The translations under genes and the position numbers were made by a program. Source: Lunularia cruciata (lineage: Eukaryota > Streptophyta > Marchantiopsida > Lunulariales > Lunulariaceae). Taken from it: a stretch of 64,000 bases of DNA. The DNA is taken from contig OX419760.1 of assembly GCA_948567375.1 (NCBI GenBank), positions 52,700,001 through 52,764,000 on the forward strand, given 5' to 3'. Below the pieces are notes generated by a model that searched no databases, had not been told where the DNA came from, and worked only from the letters and a program-made list of their open reading frames with translations. Below, one piece after another: positions 1-11,247 of the stretch (position 1 is its first letter; each line of letters begins with the position of its first letter).

Positions 1-62
1 GAGTGCATTTTAATCTAACTCTCATGGATAGTTTATCCATAAGTTGAAAGTTATCTCCATCA

Positions 63-540
63 CTAATCTTGAGAACTAGCTGATGAAGGTGGTAGTATTT
101 CTGTAGTTGTACTAAGACTTTCTCCAAGATCCTTCACCAAAGTCTCCAAAAGTGATTTTACTCCACTATACTCATGTCTTTTTGGAAGTCCTTCAACTCC
201 ACAAACCTCACACAACTCCTTGGTCTTAGATCTTCTCCCTCCCAATCTTGGTGAAGAAGGTCCAACATGCAAACTCAAGTCAAGTAAGCCTCTCATTTCC
301 CTCAATCTCTTGTTCTCAAAGGTCAATGGACATGAATTTGCCTTATGTCCCTTCTTTCCACATAAAAAGCACTTAGACTCACTCTTTCCTCCAAGTGGTG
401 TAGGTTTTTGGATCCTCTCAACACTCTCTTCAAATTCTATTTTAAACTCTCTTTTCCTCAAATCCACCCCTAAAATCACCTCAAACCCTTGGGGAACCTT
501 GCATAGTCTCAGTTTCCACTCTTGGTGACACTCTATGTTC
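63..540 (-). pseudogene. Zinc-knuckle ORF upstream of gag, Athila/Ogre-like element (copy 1)
   Basis: An open frame on the minus strand encodes a small basic protein with a CCHC zinc knuckle (CFLCGKKGHKANSC) and a second cysteine/histidine group (CEVCGVEGLPKRHE). The frame stays open upstream of the first plausible start, to about 540, so the N terminus is uncertain. A homologous frame lies at 42360–42790, also on the minus strand and just upstream of a recognisable gag. The order LTR, primer-binding site, this ORF, gag resembles Ogre/Tat-type Ty3/gypsy elements, which carry an extra ORF1 before gag. The rest of this element lies off the left edge of the window. The function of the protein is not known; nucleic-acid binding is inferred from the knuckle only. 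Confidence 0.6.
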
Positions 541-1372
541 CCAAGATGAATCTAAACACTCAAACATGTTTTTTGTTGCTCTCAAACTCCTCATGCATGA
601 GATCTCCACTCTGCAGAATTGACCCTTCCTCACAATTTCACTCAGACCTCTCAACTTGTATGTGACAGTTCCCCAAAAATTTTCACGTGTGATCACAACT
701 CCAAGGTGTCCCTCCCTGCAAAATTTCAGATCTTTTCATTGAGCCATTTGGCCTAGACATCTTTCTATTCAGCACATATATTTTAGATTTGGTCTAAAAA
801 CCACCCCCTCACTTCAAAAACTCATAACTCCCTGCTCAAGAATGATCTCTCTCTAATTTTGTGTCAGCAGGTAGGATATAACGTACTAAATTTTCTTGGA
901 AAGTTTCACAACAATCCACTAAAAATTAAAGAAATGGCAGACTCTATACAATTTTCTAGAGAGCATGCAATTGCGTGAGCAGTTTACCCTATCAACTTTC
1001 AAAAATTCTAGCCCAATGTGCATAATAGCTCTCACAATAATTCCAATTTTTCTAGTTGAAAGATAACCCAATCTCTCATGTGTAGAAATTTCAAGTTCAA
1101 ATCTCAAACTTGAGATTTTGCCCAAAATCACCTCAATCCCCAAAATCTGCAATCTACCTCACACAATCTCTCCAAATCTTCTCATGTGTACAAAATGTAC
1201 AAAATCACTTCAAAGACATCATAATGAACTATAGGGTATACAAATAGATCTTGTTTCTCTAACATAAGTTCAACCCTCTCCTCTCCTAATGTTCTCTCCA
1301 AGTGAGCTCTCATAGTCTCCTTCTGTCTAATGTAAAATTGAACGCGGAATATTATCTTGCATTCTAGAGAGG
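541..1372 (-). other. Leader region of the Athila/Ogre-like element
   Basis: This stretch lies between the primer-binding site and the zinc-knuckle ORF. It holds short open frames only. It is similar over most of its length to 42790–43447 in the second copy; the similarity stops sharply near 1183/43447. I see no gene in it. Confidence 0.5.
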
Positions 1373-1389
1373 TCCCGGTAACGGAACCA
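1373..1389 (-). other. Primer-binding site, tRNA-Asp-like
   Basis: Four bases inside the LTR end, the minus strand reads TGGTTCCGTTACCGGGA. This resembles the TGGCGCCGTTGCCGGGGA-type site used by many plant Athila/Tat elements and complementary to tRNA-Asp, with a few substitutions. It fixes the LTR as the 5' LTR of a minus-strand element. Confidence 0.6.
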
Positions 1390-1393
1390 AAAA

Positions 1394-2084
1394 TGTGAGC
1401 CGGCCTGTCTCTCACTCAAGATGAACCCCTAATGGCTATTATGGTAGCGCACCATGGACTAAGAAGGCAAGGAACCCTAACTCCATCATACTCCTCCAAG
1501 GCTAACACTCCAAGACTCAAGATATTGCTCACTAGAGAACTCAATGAGAGAGAGATAGTTGCAAATGAAAGGATGATGAGTACTTCCTCACCCCTTTTTT
1601 ATATACTTGTGAAATAGTTATGCACCAAAGTTATTAATTATTAGAGTAACTCAAATTACTAGGCTAAAAGTCAAGTAAAGTCAAAAAGTAGAAAAGAATA
1701 TCCATTCACATGGGCATATTCCACTAGCATGTGATCTTATCTTGACTCAACCACTAAGTCAAGGATTCCTTCACATGGGCTATCCTTGGATTATAGAAGA
1801 ATCCAAAACAAAAAGGCTTGCGGGCCCAAGAGTTCTCAACTTGTTCCTCAAAGCCAAACACCTAGGAATAATACAAAATCAACACACTAGAGTCCAAAAT
1901 AGTGGTGCTCATCTTTTCCACCTCCTCTAAAGTAAGGTCCCCTCTATCTTAGCTATGACTAACTCTAGCTAATCATGACTAATGTAGAACCATCCTTTAT
2001 CTCTATATAAATAGTATCTCTCAAGTACTTGTAATACCAAGCTAAATATCACAATACCACACACATGCACAAATGGGTGTTATA
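1394..2084 (-). repeat. LTR of Athila/Ogre-like element, copy 1
   Basis: A 691-bp repeat whose minus-strand ends are TATAACA-like and CTCACA (family ends TGTAACA…CTCACA). Close copies are at 30263–30951 (same orientation), 45229–45655 (partial, same orientation) and 52905–53582 (inverted). Similarity ends abruptly at the same outer bases in the copies, which defines the LTR. The adjoining primer-binding site at 1373–1389 shows it is a 5' LTR on the minus strand. Confidence 0.75.
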
Positions 2085-3544
2085 GATCACCAAAGTTCTT
2101 CTTGCCAAAATTTGATGTACATCTAACGTACATCTAACATAAATCCCTAAATTTGGCTGACCGCTAAATCCTCCGCTAACTCTTCACTTGAGCCAAATTG
2201 AAAAAATTGGTTTCATTTAATCTCTAATTCATGGGAGAGGGTTCCCAACTCCACTTTCAATTTCACTTTTGAGCTCAACTCGCACCAGATTGGTCCTATG
2301 TTCACCTCCTAAGCTCAAAATCACAACTACCGCTTGAAATTGACTCTCTTTGGCTCCAAATTAAGCCATCACTTCCGCACGCAATCACTCCCAAGGAAAT
2401 TAGAATTGTAATCCCAAGGTACTACGATCCACCAAACTTGGAGATACCACCGCCACCCTTAGTTCTTGCACCCGATTTCCCCATGACCCTCACTTCTTTG
2501 TTGTAATCAGTTCAGTTACACAACTCAGATCACACTCAATCAGATTAGTACTAGATTAGTACTTGATCTGTTACTCAATGATTTGCCAAAAATTGGGCAT
2601 TGATTACAATCAAACCACACCCACTCTAGCTAAGAGACTCTAGGTGACGCTCACCAGCTTTCTATCCACTCTAGCCAAGAACTCAAAGGCTCAGCAACAA
2701 AGAAATGAGCTCTCCGGAGTTGCACTCGTAGTGTATACTCTTGATTTTGACCTAGGTCTCACACCAATGGTCTTGTTGACAGCACACCCAATGGTGTGAA
2801 CGGTGCAAGTGACGGTGGGCCCCACCATGTAGTCAATACCTAAAACACAAAATCTGACCGACAGAAAGTAGTCTTTGAGTATTGCCAAATTACCTTTAAC
2901 TACTATCATTGCTAATCCAATGTCTAAGCAATCTAGATCCAAAGCTACAAATGGCGTGACAATTTTAACAAATATGAATTTCTCAAAGGGACATTCAATT
3001 GAACCTTGATATCTCTCAATGAATGCCATCTTGCCTTAGAACTCTTATGCAATGTGCATTCAAGATCCAAGGTGTGAGCTATACATCATTTGAAATCAAT
3101 CTTCACTTGAGAGCATGCTTGTTTGAAGGATGGAATAAATTGACACATTAGCTTATAGCCCAAATCCCTAATAAGTACTTCAAGTGCTCAAACAAATTAC
3201 AATCTCCTCAAGTATCTAAACCACTCCAAATTAGAGATCTCTACAAACCAGTCATATCATGGCATGATTTGAGCATATTCAAGAGAAATAATACAAGCAT
3301 ACCTAGAGAAATAGTACAAAATAGGAACAAAATCATGAACAAACACAAAGGATTTAAAATTAAATGGTAAATAGATCACTAACTTAAAGCAAAAATGAAC
3401 AAATATACACTCTTGGTGCTTTACTCTTGCAAAATGTATTATTCTCCTTTGGTCATCATATTAATCTTGACCATTTATAGAATTAAACCTTTTTGAATGA
3501 TATGGGTTTCTATGCCAAGGGGAAAAAAGTACTATCAACTAATC
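2085..3544. other. No gene recognised; retroelement-like AT-rich DNA
   Basis: Only short spurious frames are present. About 2838–2960 is similar to 45657–45785, the DNA flanking another copy of the LTR, so at least part of this stretch belongs to the same retroelement family. Nothing else is recognised. Confidence 0.5.
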
Positions 3545-3784
3545 TTATGCAATTTGGGAACACTTTTTGTGTGAGAACATGACTATAGTATTACTCTCTC
3601 TCTCTTCACTATCAATCCACTTCACCTCCTTCCCAAGGAGAGAGATAATTGATTTCATTACTATATAAGTAAATCTCACTATTGATCCAACATTAGTCTC
3701 CCAAAAATTCAAAACCCTTGCTATAGATGGCACCGTTCCTTGATGCTTGAATTTCTCTAGAGCTAGAGTGACTTGGATCCACAC
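3545..3784 (-). pseudogene. PIF/Harbinger transposase fragment
   Basis: The 79-residue minus-strand frame starts MWIQVTLALEKFKHQG and matches the N-terminal part of the transposase relic at 53643–54074 (WIQVALALDRFRHHGNG), keeping the following helix with GSIVRFTYIVMKSI. This segment is the helical DNA-binding-side region that precedes the DDE_Tnp_4 nuclease of Harbinger transposases. No nuclease part follows, so this is a fragment. Confidence 0.6.
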
Positions 3785-4212
3785 TAAGGTTTGGTTTCTC
3801 CTAGAGGATTCTTAAACACACAATGCTCTTATATAACATCCACTAAAACTTGAAATGAGAAAACATCATCCTTGTGAGTTATCTAAATGCAACAGAATCT
3901 AACTCATAGAAGAATTTCAAGACAAACTCAAAACTACTCGCACATTAAATCCAATCTTGCAAATACCAAGGAATATGTGTGAAATTCCATTGCCTGAATA
4001 AAAAATCTAATGTATCTTCCTCTTGGTCTTCTTCACTCCAAAATCATAATCCACATCATAGTCTTCATCAAGGCCATTCTTAATCATCTTATTGTTACCT
4101 CTTGGATGTATTTCATGATTTTGTGGCAAAGCAATGAGTGAGTACTTGCATGCAACATTTTTACATTATCATGTTCTCAAATTCTAATCTATTATTCAAA
4201 GAGAAAAAAAGA
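3785..4212. other. No gene recognised
   Basis: AT-rich DNA with no supported coding frame. It separates the Harbinger fragment from the LINE fragment. Confidence 0.4.
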
Positions 4213-5020
4213 AAAAAACCATTAGAAAACATGAAGGATGGGAACATCCAATCAAGCCATAAAAGGGAGAGACAACAAAGGTGGAATGGAGCTAAGTCCC
4301 AATAGAGTCTATATGAGAAATTTGCTCTACTATACGTAAGATATTCGAGTTATGCAAGTTGTAAAATCTACAAACAATTGGAGCATCCGAAAAAGCATCA
4401 CATAGTGTGATTGCTCTCACATAGATTGCACTAGCCACTACCCTCTACAGAGCAATGGACACACGTTGTCTAAAATATACTACAAAGTATGAGAGTGAGA
4501 GTGGTACCTCCTGGCACCTAACATGATAAGCTCTCGTGCACTCCTTGACAAATGTGTCGAATGCCGCATGCATCGCTCCATATAACTCCAAGGTTAGAGG
4601 AACATAGAGGTGACTTTGTTGCATGTTCCTATACTTGGAGACCTTGTGACCTATAGTTGCACTCGCCGCCCGTCTAGGGAGATGGGTCATCATTCCTTCC
4701 AAAATTGTATTCCACATAGGGTCCGTAACCACGACATCCGCTATTGTCTCCTAATCATCTCGAACCAAGTATAAATCTGCCCTAACATGTGTCATCTGCA
4801 AAGCATTCAATGTTCACTCCAAGCCAAGTATACACTCTCTCATGCCATAACAAACATTATGTCTTTAATAACATCATGAGTACCTATCCTCTATCTTCCA
4901 AAAAGACATCATGTCGTATGGACCGCTGCTGTATCTAGTGTAAAACCACATTCACAAGTGAATAATGAAGATGTAGAAGGGTGGACCAAACCTAGACGAA
5001 ACCTAGCTCTAGAGAGGCAT
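4213..5020 (-). mobile_element. 5'-truncated LINE, C-terminal part and 3' end
   Basis: The frame at 4445–4732 (minus) matches the C-terminal end of the LINE at 19380–21329: shared SKYR, LELYGAM, AFDTF, ARAYHVR-like and PLSLSYFV-FRQRVSIAL stretches. Downstream on the minus strand, 4225–4320 carries the family 3' end (GGATGGGAA…, GGAGCTAAGTCCC). Similarity reaches the zinc-knuckle region near 5015 and then stops, so the copy is 5'-truncated. The coding part has stops and shifts. Confidence 0.75.
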
Positions 5021-5519
5021 TTGCATGGAAATGGAAACCGTCATGGGAAGAGTATTCATAAATTCTAATATATTCTTCCAAGGAGGCATTCACTAATTAA
5101 TGTTTGGTGTAGGTTCTCCCAGTATTTAAATTTGGTATGAGATTGATATACACTAGTTTCAATCTCGGTGGTCAATTTTGAATTCTGAGTGTTAATGGCA
5201 AATCCTCCCTCGATCAAGGTCTCGTCCACTAAAATAATGTATGATCAATCTCAATTAAAAGATACGATGTTGCAATATCCACAAGTGACTGTTTAGAGTA
5301 CCCTTACCAATTGGCAGAGCACTGTTAATTTTCTTGTGTACCTTCGACTTGATAGTCCGTACAACTTTAGAATACCCCTATCAATTGTATGGCATCGTGC
5401 ATAGCACTCTTAAATTTCCTATGTACCTTCAAACTGACTGTCCATAAAAAACCTCTATAGATGCCCGGTACATCTTTTTACGGATGTGTGTAGAACCTTA
5501 AAGGATAAATTTGAAACCT
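5021..5519. other. No gene recognised
   Basis: AT-rich sequence without a supported coding frame or a recognised repeat. Confidence 0.4.
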
Positions 5520-5695
5520 TCTATTCCATAGCTCATATATTTTAGGTGCAGTAGGACAAAATTCTCGTACGGTGTGGTGTGGGGTTTAGCTATTTGAGAC
5601 TATTGGGGTTTAGCCCATGTTCCCTCATAGGTTTTATCCTTGATGGGTCTTCCCATCCTTCTGGATATCCCACGCGGTCGCCATTCTCGGTTTAT
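5520..5695 (+). mobile_element. LINE 3'-end fragment
   Basis: The plus strand reads the last part of the same LINE family: TAGCTCATATATTTTAGG, then GGGGTTTAGCCC, then GATGGGTCTTCCCATCC and CACGCGGTCGCC. The same order is found at 59195–59335. Only the 3'-terminal ~175 bp are present, in orientation opposite to the copy at 4213–5020. Confidence 0.7.
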
Positions 5696-7218
5696 GAACG
5701 AGTCTAAGACAAGTGATAAAGTTTGAAGATTATGATCTCTATTATTAGTCTGCCAGATATGAGAAATATATTTTGCTTAGACAATCATTTATCTAATGCC
5801 TTTAAAGTTTCAAGAATCAAGGAAAGCGACACGCATAGAATAACAAGGAGGTGTGGGAAGCCATGAAGCCGTACAAGGAGCTTTTATCTTTTATCTTTTA
5901 ACTTAATCTTACATTGGAATGTCTTAGTTGATGAGTTTAGAACCAACATATTTCCACAACCATGCAAATGCAATAGGGGACCTGCCCATTAATGTTCTAC
6001 TTTCCTTATCATCTAGTGTTGATAGCTTTGATAGCTTTTGTTCACTAAAACTGAATGGAAGAATATATTGGTACCAAAATTTTAAAAACTTAAAAATTCT
6101 CAAAGTTACCTGCCGAGAGAGTTTCTTCATTCAGGGGGACATTAGTTTCAAATTTATTAGTTAAATAAGACCACATCAATTCAACGATATGATATCAAAC
6201 ATATTAACTGAAATAACCACATATCAGTAAACTTTAACACATATATTCAATGAGATAAACATCTGTTCTCATTTGAGATATTCTTTTCGTAACTAATTTC
6301 TATAATGGATTTCGTTATAAAAACATAGAAACTGAGAAGATCGTACTAGATTTGAAAGAAATATTTGAGATAAACATTAGTAGACAAGAGCCCTTGTGCG
6401 AAATTTCTTACGATTTTCTAAACACTTATGATCCTCGTGGTTCTATCTTGTACGCTTATACGTTTGAAGGCTGGACACCCTGAAAGACGAGACAACCCAA
6501 AAAACCAAAGTATCCGTCACTGGAGCTATTTGCAAGTGGGAGAAATAACTTTGATATTTTAAATATCCTTTAATATCTTTGACTACATTCCAATTGACTC
6601 CAATCCTCCGTTCGACTCAAGAAAGTCGTATCCAATGAATCTGCTCGTACTTTTATTTGCTTTTAATAATAAACACGGCTCTGTTACGGTCTTTAGTTTT
6701 CTTCTACTGATTAGAGTATTTAATTGCCGGATAAAAATGCAATCGGATCACAGTTCGCAACTGTGACACCTGTCCAGCCACCGAACACGGTTCACTGTCT
6801 ACCGCCGACAGGTGTAGACTTACCAGAGGGAATCTTGCACTCATGTCTTTTTCCTGGTCAAACTAGACGTTCGGAAAGCAGTGGGCGTAAGCTCAACAGA
6901 GGCTACTGGCTGTCTAACTCCAGAAGTACGGGGTTTCGTTTGCTTTCTGGGAGGGCGGGAACCTATTCCATACTGCAACTATTCGCTTAAGTTCGCATTC
7001 ACTCAAGTTCGCATGTGCGTATTGAATTTTCCGGATCAATTTATTATAATATTTTCTTAGTTATATATATTAAAATCATATAAAATCGTCAGCCATTTAT
7101 TTTTTATTCAGTGATGGGCAATAGCATAACCACCACAACGCAGATTTTGGAGCAGAGTAAACAATACAATTTGGGTTTGATTAATCTGATCCGATTACAT
7201 GAATGATGAACCATGAAA
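5696..7218. other. No gene recognised; nested short inverted repeats near 6.75–6.82 kb
   Basis: No supported gene. A more GC-rich patch at about 6460–7020 contains two inverted repeats, TCACAGTT/AACTGTGA (6748–6766) and ACACCTGTC/GACAGGTGT (6766–6815). Short open frames here have no recognisable domain. Confidence 0.4.
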
Positions 7219-7668
7219 CTAGTTCATATTAATTTCAAGGTTGAAAATGTTCAAGGTAACTTGCAGCTGATCAGTTTCGGCCATGTTTGTTTCAGTCAAT
7301 CTGTTATCAAAGGCACTTCCATCAAATTCATCCTTGATTCTAAATGCAACTTCCATTGCCAAGTCAATTTTTTTCATGTTAATGTCTTTAAACAATATTG
7401 AGTCATCATTGTAATCATTTAGACAACGCTCAACCTCAATGCGAATTGAAGAGTCGCTAGGGTCAATAAGGATACTACTGCGCTCAACCGCAATGCGAAT
7501 TGAAGAGTCGCTAGGGTCAATAAGGATACTACTGCGCTCAACCTCAATGCGAATTGAAGAGTCGCTAGGGTCAATAAGGATACTACTGCGCTCAACCTCA
7601 ATGCGAATTGAAGAGTTGCTAGGGTCAATAAGGATATTACTGTCCTGCAACAGGTTGCAAGACCCCAT
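7219..7668 (-). CDS. Hypothetical ORF with four 18-residue repeats
   Basis: A 149-residue minus-strand frame starts MGSCNLLQDSNILIDPS and contains four copies of an 18-residue unit (SSILIDPSDSSIRIEVER), then a non-repetitive acidic tail ending near NIFNLEINMN. The repeat is encoded by a 54-bp tandem unit, so the other frames are also open through it and openness alone is weak evidence. It lies directly downstream, on the same strand, of the pogo-like transposase relic at 7850–8630, so it could be the diverged C-terminal tail of that protein rather than a separate gene. No known domain is seen. Confidence 0.3.
   Translation of the reverse strand: MGSCNLLQDSNILIDPSNSSIRIEVERSSILIDPSDSSIRIEVERSSILIDPSDSSIRIAVERSSILIDPSDSSIRIEVERCLNDYNDDSILFKDINMKKIDLAMEVAFRIKDEFDGSAFDNRLTETNMAETDQLQVTLNIFNLEINMN
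7426..7641. repeat. Minisatellite, 4 x 54 bp
   Basis: Four head-to-tail copies start at 7426, 7480, 7534 and 7588. Each has the core GCGAATTGAAGAGTCGCTAG. The copies differ at only a few bases (for example CCTC/CCGC, GTCG/GTTG), so the expansion looks recent. Confidence 0.9.
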
Positions 7669-7849
7669 TCTCTCTCAAAGCCGAGACTATATCAACTTTT
7701 TGAAACAATTCTTCAAACTTTCTGTCTATATTTCACTCCGAGCCGTATTCACCAAATTAGCAACTAGAACCCACCATAAGCGACTCCAATAGCTCCTCAT
7801 TTCATATTTGAAGCTGCTAACACCAACTTATCTTTCAAGATTTGAGGAT

Positions 7850-8630
7850 TGTCATGAGACACAAGGATTTCCTTTGATTAACAAATACTTGTAGTATTTT
7901 TTAACTACATCAATTATACTCATATCCATTGGCTTCTTCCACGAGGTGAAATTCAGAGGGAAAAAAACCTCTTGAATACTGTTCTTTCGCAAGTTGAGGA
8001 ATGCACAAGTGTGTTATCAAGAATCAATGAGACTTTGTGTCCGATATGCTTTTGAACATGTAGCTCAAATATATCTTGTTGAATGTCATAATGTCGATCC
8101 AAACATTCTTTTATTGAAAATAAGGGACTGGCCAAAAGTTTCCAACAATGCAAAACGGCTCCTTTACTTTTCCAATAATTGTAATCAGTGTGCACTCCAT
8201 CCCTATAACATTGCAACAAACAACAAGTTTTACTTTGTATTTGGATTTCTTTCTCCCTTTGATTGTAGAAAGGTCTTTGGTGTACAACAACACCATTTAT
8301 CGTGGAATAAGACGATAGAACAAACCAGTTTCATCTATATTGTACGCACATGACAGATGGTATTGTGTTATAATTGAGCCTAACTCTCCCATTGAATGCA
8401 AACCATGTTCCTGGCGGAATCTGGAGAACCAACCCCAAGAGGTTTTTAATTTATCAATTTATCTTCTGGGATTTCCAAAGCATGAAAAATCTGTTTGGTT
8501 TTATGACAAATGATTATTGATGGTAATACGAGATCCATATTATGCACAACATCAATCCATTGAACTAATTTATCTTAGACTTCATGAAATATCACCTGTG
8601 ACACTTTGACGGATGATTGTTTTTGCAGAT
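7850..8630 (-). pseudogene. pogo/Tigger-like (CENP-B type) transposase relic
   Basis: Read on the minus strand, the region gives in order an HTH-like stretch (DKLVQWIDVV, near 8570), the end of the CENP-B HTH with WGWFSRFRQEHGLHS (8385–8440), the first catalytic Asp motif YNIDETGLFYRL (8300–8340), KGRKKSKYKVKLVVCCN (8205–8260), GKVKEPFC, and the second Asp block LILDNTLVHS (about 8000–8030). These match the DDE superfamily transposases of the pogo/Tigger/jerky type. The blocks fall in different frames and an in-frame stop follows LIPR at about 8297, so the gene is dead. Terminal inverted repeats were not found by eye. Confidence 0.75.
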
Positions 8631-9194
8631 TTTAATTTGTGGATTGTCTTTTTTATCAAGCACAAATTAGGATGCTTTGATAAGGTTACTATTTACATTT
8701 GTCGTCAATCATTCAAACGCGTGCTTAACGGGGTGTGGGGAGCTCGTTGTGTAGGATGGAAGTCACCGAAGCAAGTTTCATGGACACAACTACGTGTATT
8801 AAGGTTTAGAAATAAAGTTTAGGGTTAAGTACACCTCCCCGTCAAGTCTGCATTTTTTTCACCATACCAAAATTCAGACTTAAGCGAATGGTTACTGGAG
8901 CAAACCAAACAACGTCCTCCTCCTTCCTTTTCGTTCCCTCGACCACTCACTCTCAGGTAAGTGCAGGTGTCGATAAGAGCAATGCCTGGAAAAAGCGTTG
9001 CAAGTAAATTGAACGGTTCGTCATGAGTGGCCCGAGAAGAATCCCGCTACGGAGCATCTGATAAGTGAACGGTGGAAAGTGCGATCATTTTGAGTGGAAG
9101 AAACGAAATGCGTGCGCTCATTGTCCCAAAGAGAAAGAAACCAAACAAATGAGTATAATACATCTTGCACGGATGAAGTGCTATGGACCCTGAG
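8631..9194. other. No gene recognised
   Basis: Short frames only; no domain or repeat recognised. Confidence 0.4.
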
Positions 9195-9290
9195 GTAGAA
9201 CACAAGAAGGATGAAAACCCGTCAGGCCGTACAAAGGAGAGACAAAAGAGGTAAAATGGGGCTAGCCCCATTAGTATCGATATGAAAAAT
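9195..9290 (-). mobile_element. LINE 3'-end fragment
   Basis: Contains the minus-strand 3' end of the LINE family: AAGGATG, GTCAGGCCGTAC, GGAGAGACAAAAGAGGTAAA and the hairpin TGGGGCTAGCCCCA. Only about 95 bp remain. It marks the left edge of the gene island. Confidence 0.65.
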
Positions 9291-11247
9291 CAGCATTTAC
9301 TCCTGATGTGTGCAAGGTCAGTGGAATTATTTGAACCAAAAGCTGTATCAAAAGAAGGATGGGAAGCCTTTGTATCATAACGCGATGATATACATATAGA
9401 AAAATAACAAAAGAGGGAAGGGAAGATCGTAGAATTAAGATGAGAAAGTTATTCTACTCCATCCACAATATCAAAGTTGTAGAAATCAATTTAATTCCAC
9501 TCATTGCTGCCCATTCCAACAGGATGAATAATTATATAATGCAATCATTTAGAATAATATTTATCTGTTTTAATTTCTACTATTTTAATCTCATAGTGTG
9601 ATATCTTATTCTCGAGAATCGTGATAGAAACTGGAAATTGCGCTTATCGGAACCCTAACTTTGGATATCCCAACCCTAAGTGCCATTTTCCTAACAGTTG
9701 AAGGTCCGAAGAAGTAAGCGGATAAGTGCAAAAAGTCGATAAGTGCAGTCTCGAGGCGGAACGGAAGCAATGCACTTATCGAGCATGGACTGTATAGTCC
9801 ATTGTGGGAGGTGTGTGGTCCTTCCTTTCTCTTCTTCGTCTTCAGGTGTTCGTTTCGTGTCTCCTGAGTCAGTCTCCGCCCGTGCAAGAAACAATAAACT
9901 GTGCAGTGTGAAAGCAAGGTGCGACTTAGTTGCGATTGAAGGGAAGGAGGAGAGAGATGCTGGTGGAGTGTCAGAATTGCTCAAGAAAATGTTCACTGCC
10001 TGCAGCACCGTCGCTTATTAGCAATTGATCTCAACATATGGAGTTCAATTTTCAATTTCTCGTGTCGTGGTTGTTCACACGCTTTGGTTTGTCGTCATTT
10101 GCAAGACCTTCCGATCTTCTGGTCTCATCCTAGAATGAAATGTGACTCTTGTCCGACCTAGACTGTGATTGGCAATCGCGTCTACCCGCGGAGTCCAGCG
10201 GTACCACTACGTCTGACGTCTTCGTTTCAAGTGCAAGTCCTGTGAATGTAGATTAGAGTGAACTCTGGGGACAGCGTGTTGTTAAACGTGTTTTCCTTAT
10301 CTTCCCATCTTCAGTTGCGAGTTCCACTGGATTAAGTGAAGAGGATATCAATCATCAGCTGGCAGGAAACTCGCGCAGACCTGCGGGGCTAGGCGCGATT
10401 GCGAAAGGAGAGTCTGAATGGGCAGTAGTAGGCTGCAATTCAGCCTCTTGTTCTGACCTCGTATCAGACTTAGTTGTTTACAGCCTGCTGCTGTGCTATG
10501 TTTTCAATCGTCGACGTTCATACTTACAAGCACGGTTTATCTTCCTCAAGACGAGACAGCAATCTGTGTACCTTATGAAAACCATGTTTAGTAGCTATAT
10601 AGACGCTTACTTAAGGATTATCCAAAGTCCAACATGATGATGCCAGCTTAGAGGCGTGATGTGTGGACTATTCTTAGCGTCATCAGCTTTCGTGGTTGGG
10701 TTTACAGGCTTCTCAGAGAAACGTCTCTCCCATGATTGTCGACTGCTGCAGTACGAATTGACACAGCTCACAAGGACTTTCTGTCGCGCCTCTCTATCCG
10801 CGGTGTCAACGGAAAGGTATATCTCCGGAAAGAAGTATCTCCATCACTATAATCTGTTACAACAAGGAAACAATTTCGTATCTACCTAGAGGACTCTCCG
10901 CGGACACCTTAGTTTTCTCCAATACAGAGTATCTTGGCCCCTGTATAAACAAAATTGTATAACAACAATGATAATGTCCCTTCGATCCTGTCCTTGACGC
11001 ACAGGAGGTTCTAAGTTCTGTCATTTTGGTGGGGGTCTACGGTTTCGTGCTTTCAGCTCTGTTCGGGACTCTTTTTTTTCCCCCTATTCCCGCACTGTTG
11101 ATCAATAGCATCAGCCACCAGATGTACATGTGTCTGACTAGGTTTCTGCTCTCTCTCTCGCGTTCAGGAACGTCCTGGACCTCCAATCATGTCATTGCGG
11201 ACGAGTTCTACTACTCTGACAAGTCACCCTGTAGACTGCAGAAATTC
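9291..11247. other. Upstream region of the NAL1-like gene
   Basis: GC content rises from about 9.7 kb onward. No coding frame here has a recognisable domain. A pyrimidine tract followed by CGTTCAG at about 11150–11168 looks like a 3' splice site just upstream of the first coding exon, so a 5' UTR intron and one or more non-coding exons probably lie in this stretch. Confidence 0.45.

Noticed and set aside
1394-2084. Plus-strand reading of the LTR, based on a TATATAAATAG box near 2005
   Set aside because: The primer-binding site and all neighbouring coding frames are on the minus strand.
7426-7641. CRISPR-like array
   Set aside because: The 54-bp units are contiguous without spacers and the DNA is eukaryotic.
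7439-7792. Repeat frame on the plus strand through the 54-bp minisatellite
   Set aside because: A 54-bp unit keeps all frames open; the minus frame is longer and lies on the strand of the transposase relic.
9606-10021. Overlapping frames on both strands in the GC-richer DNA upstream of the NAL1-like gene
   Set aside because: They lack domains, overlap one another in several frames, and probably reflect few AT-rich stops in a promoter or UTR.
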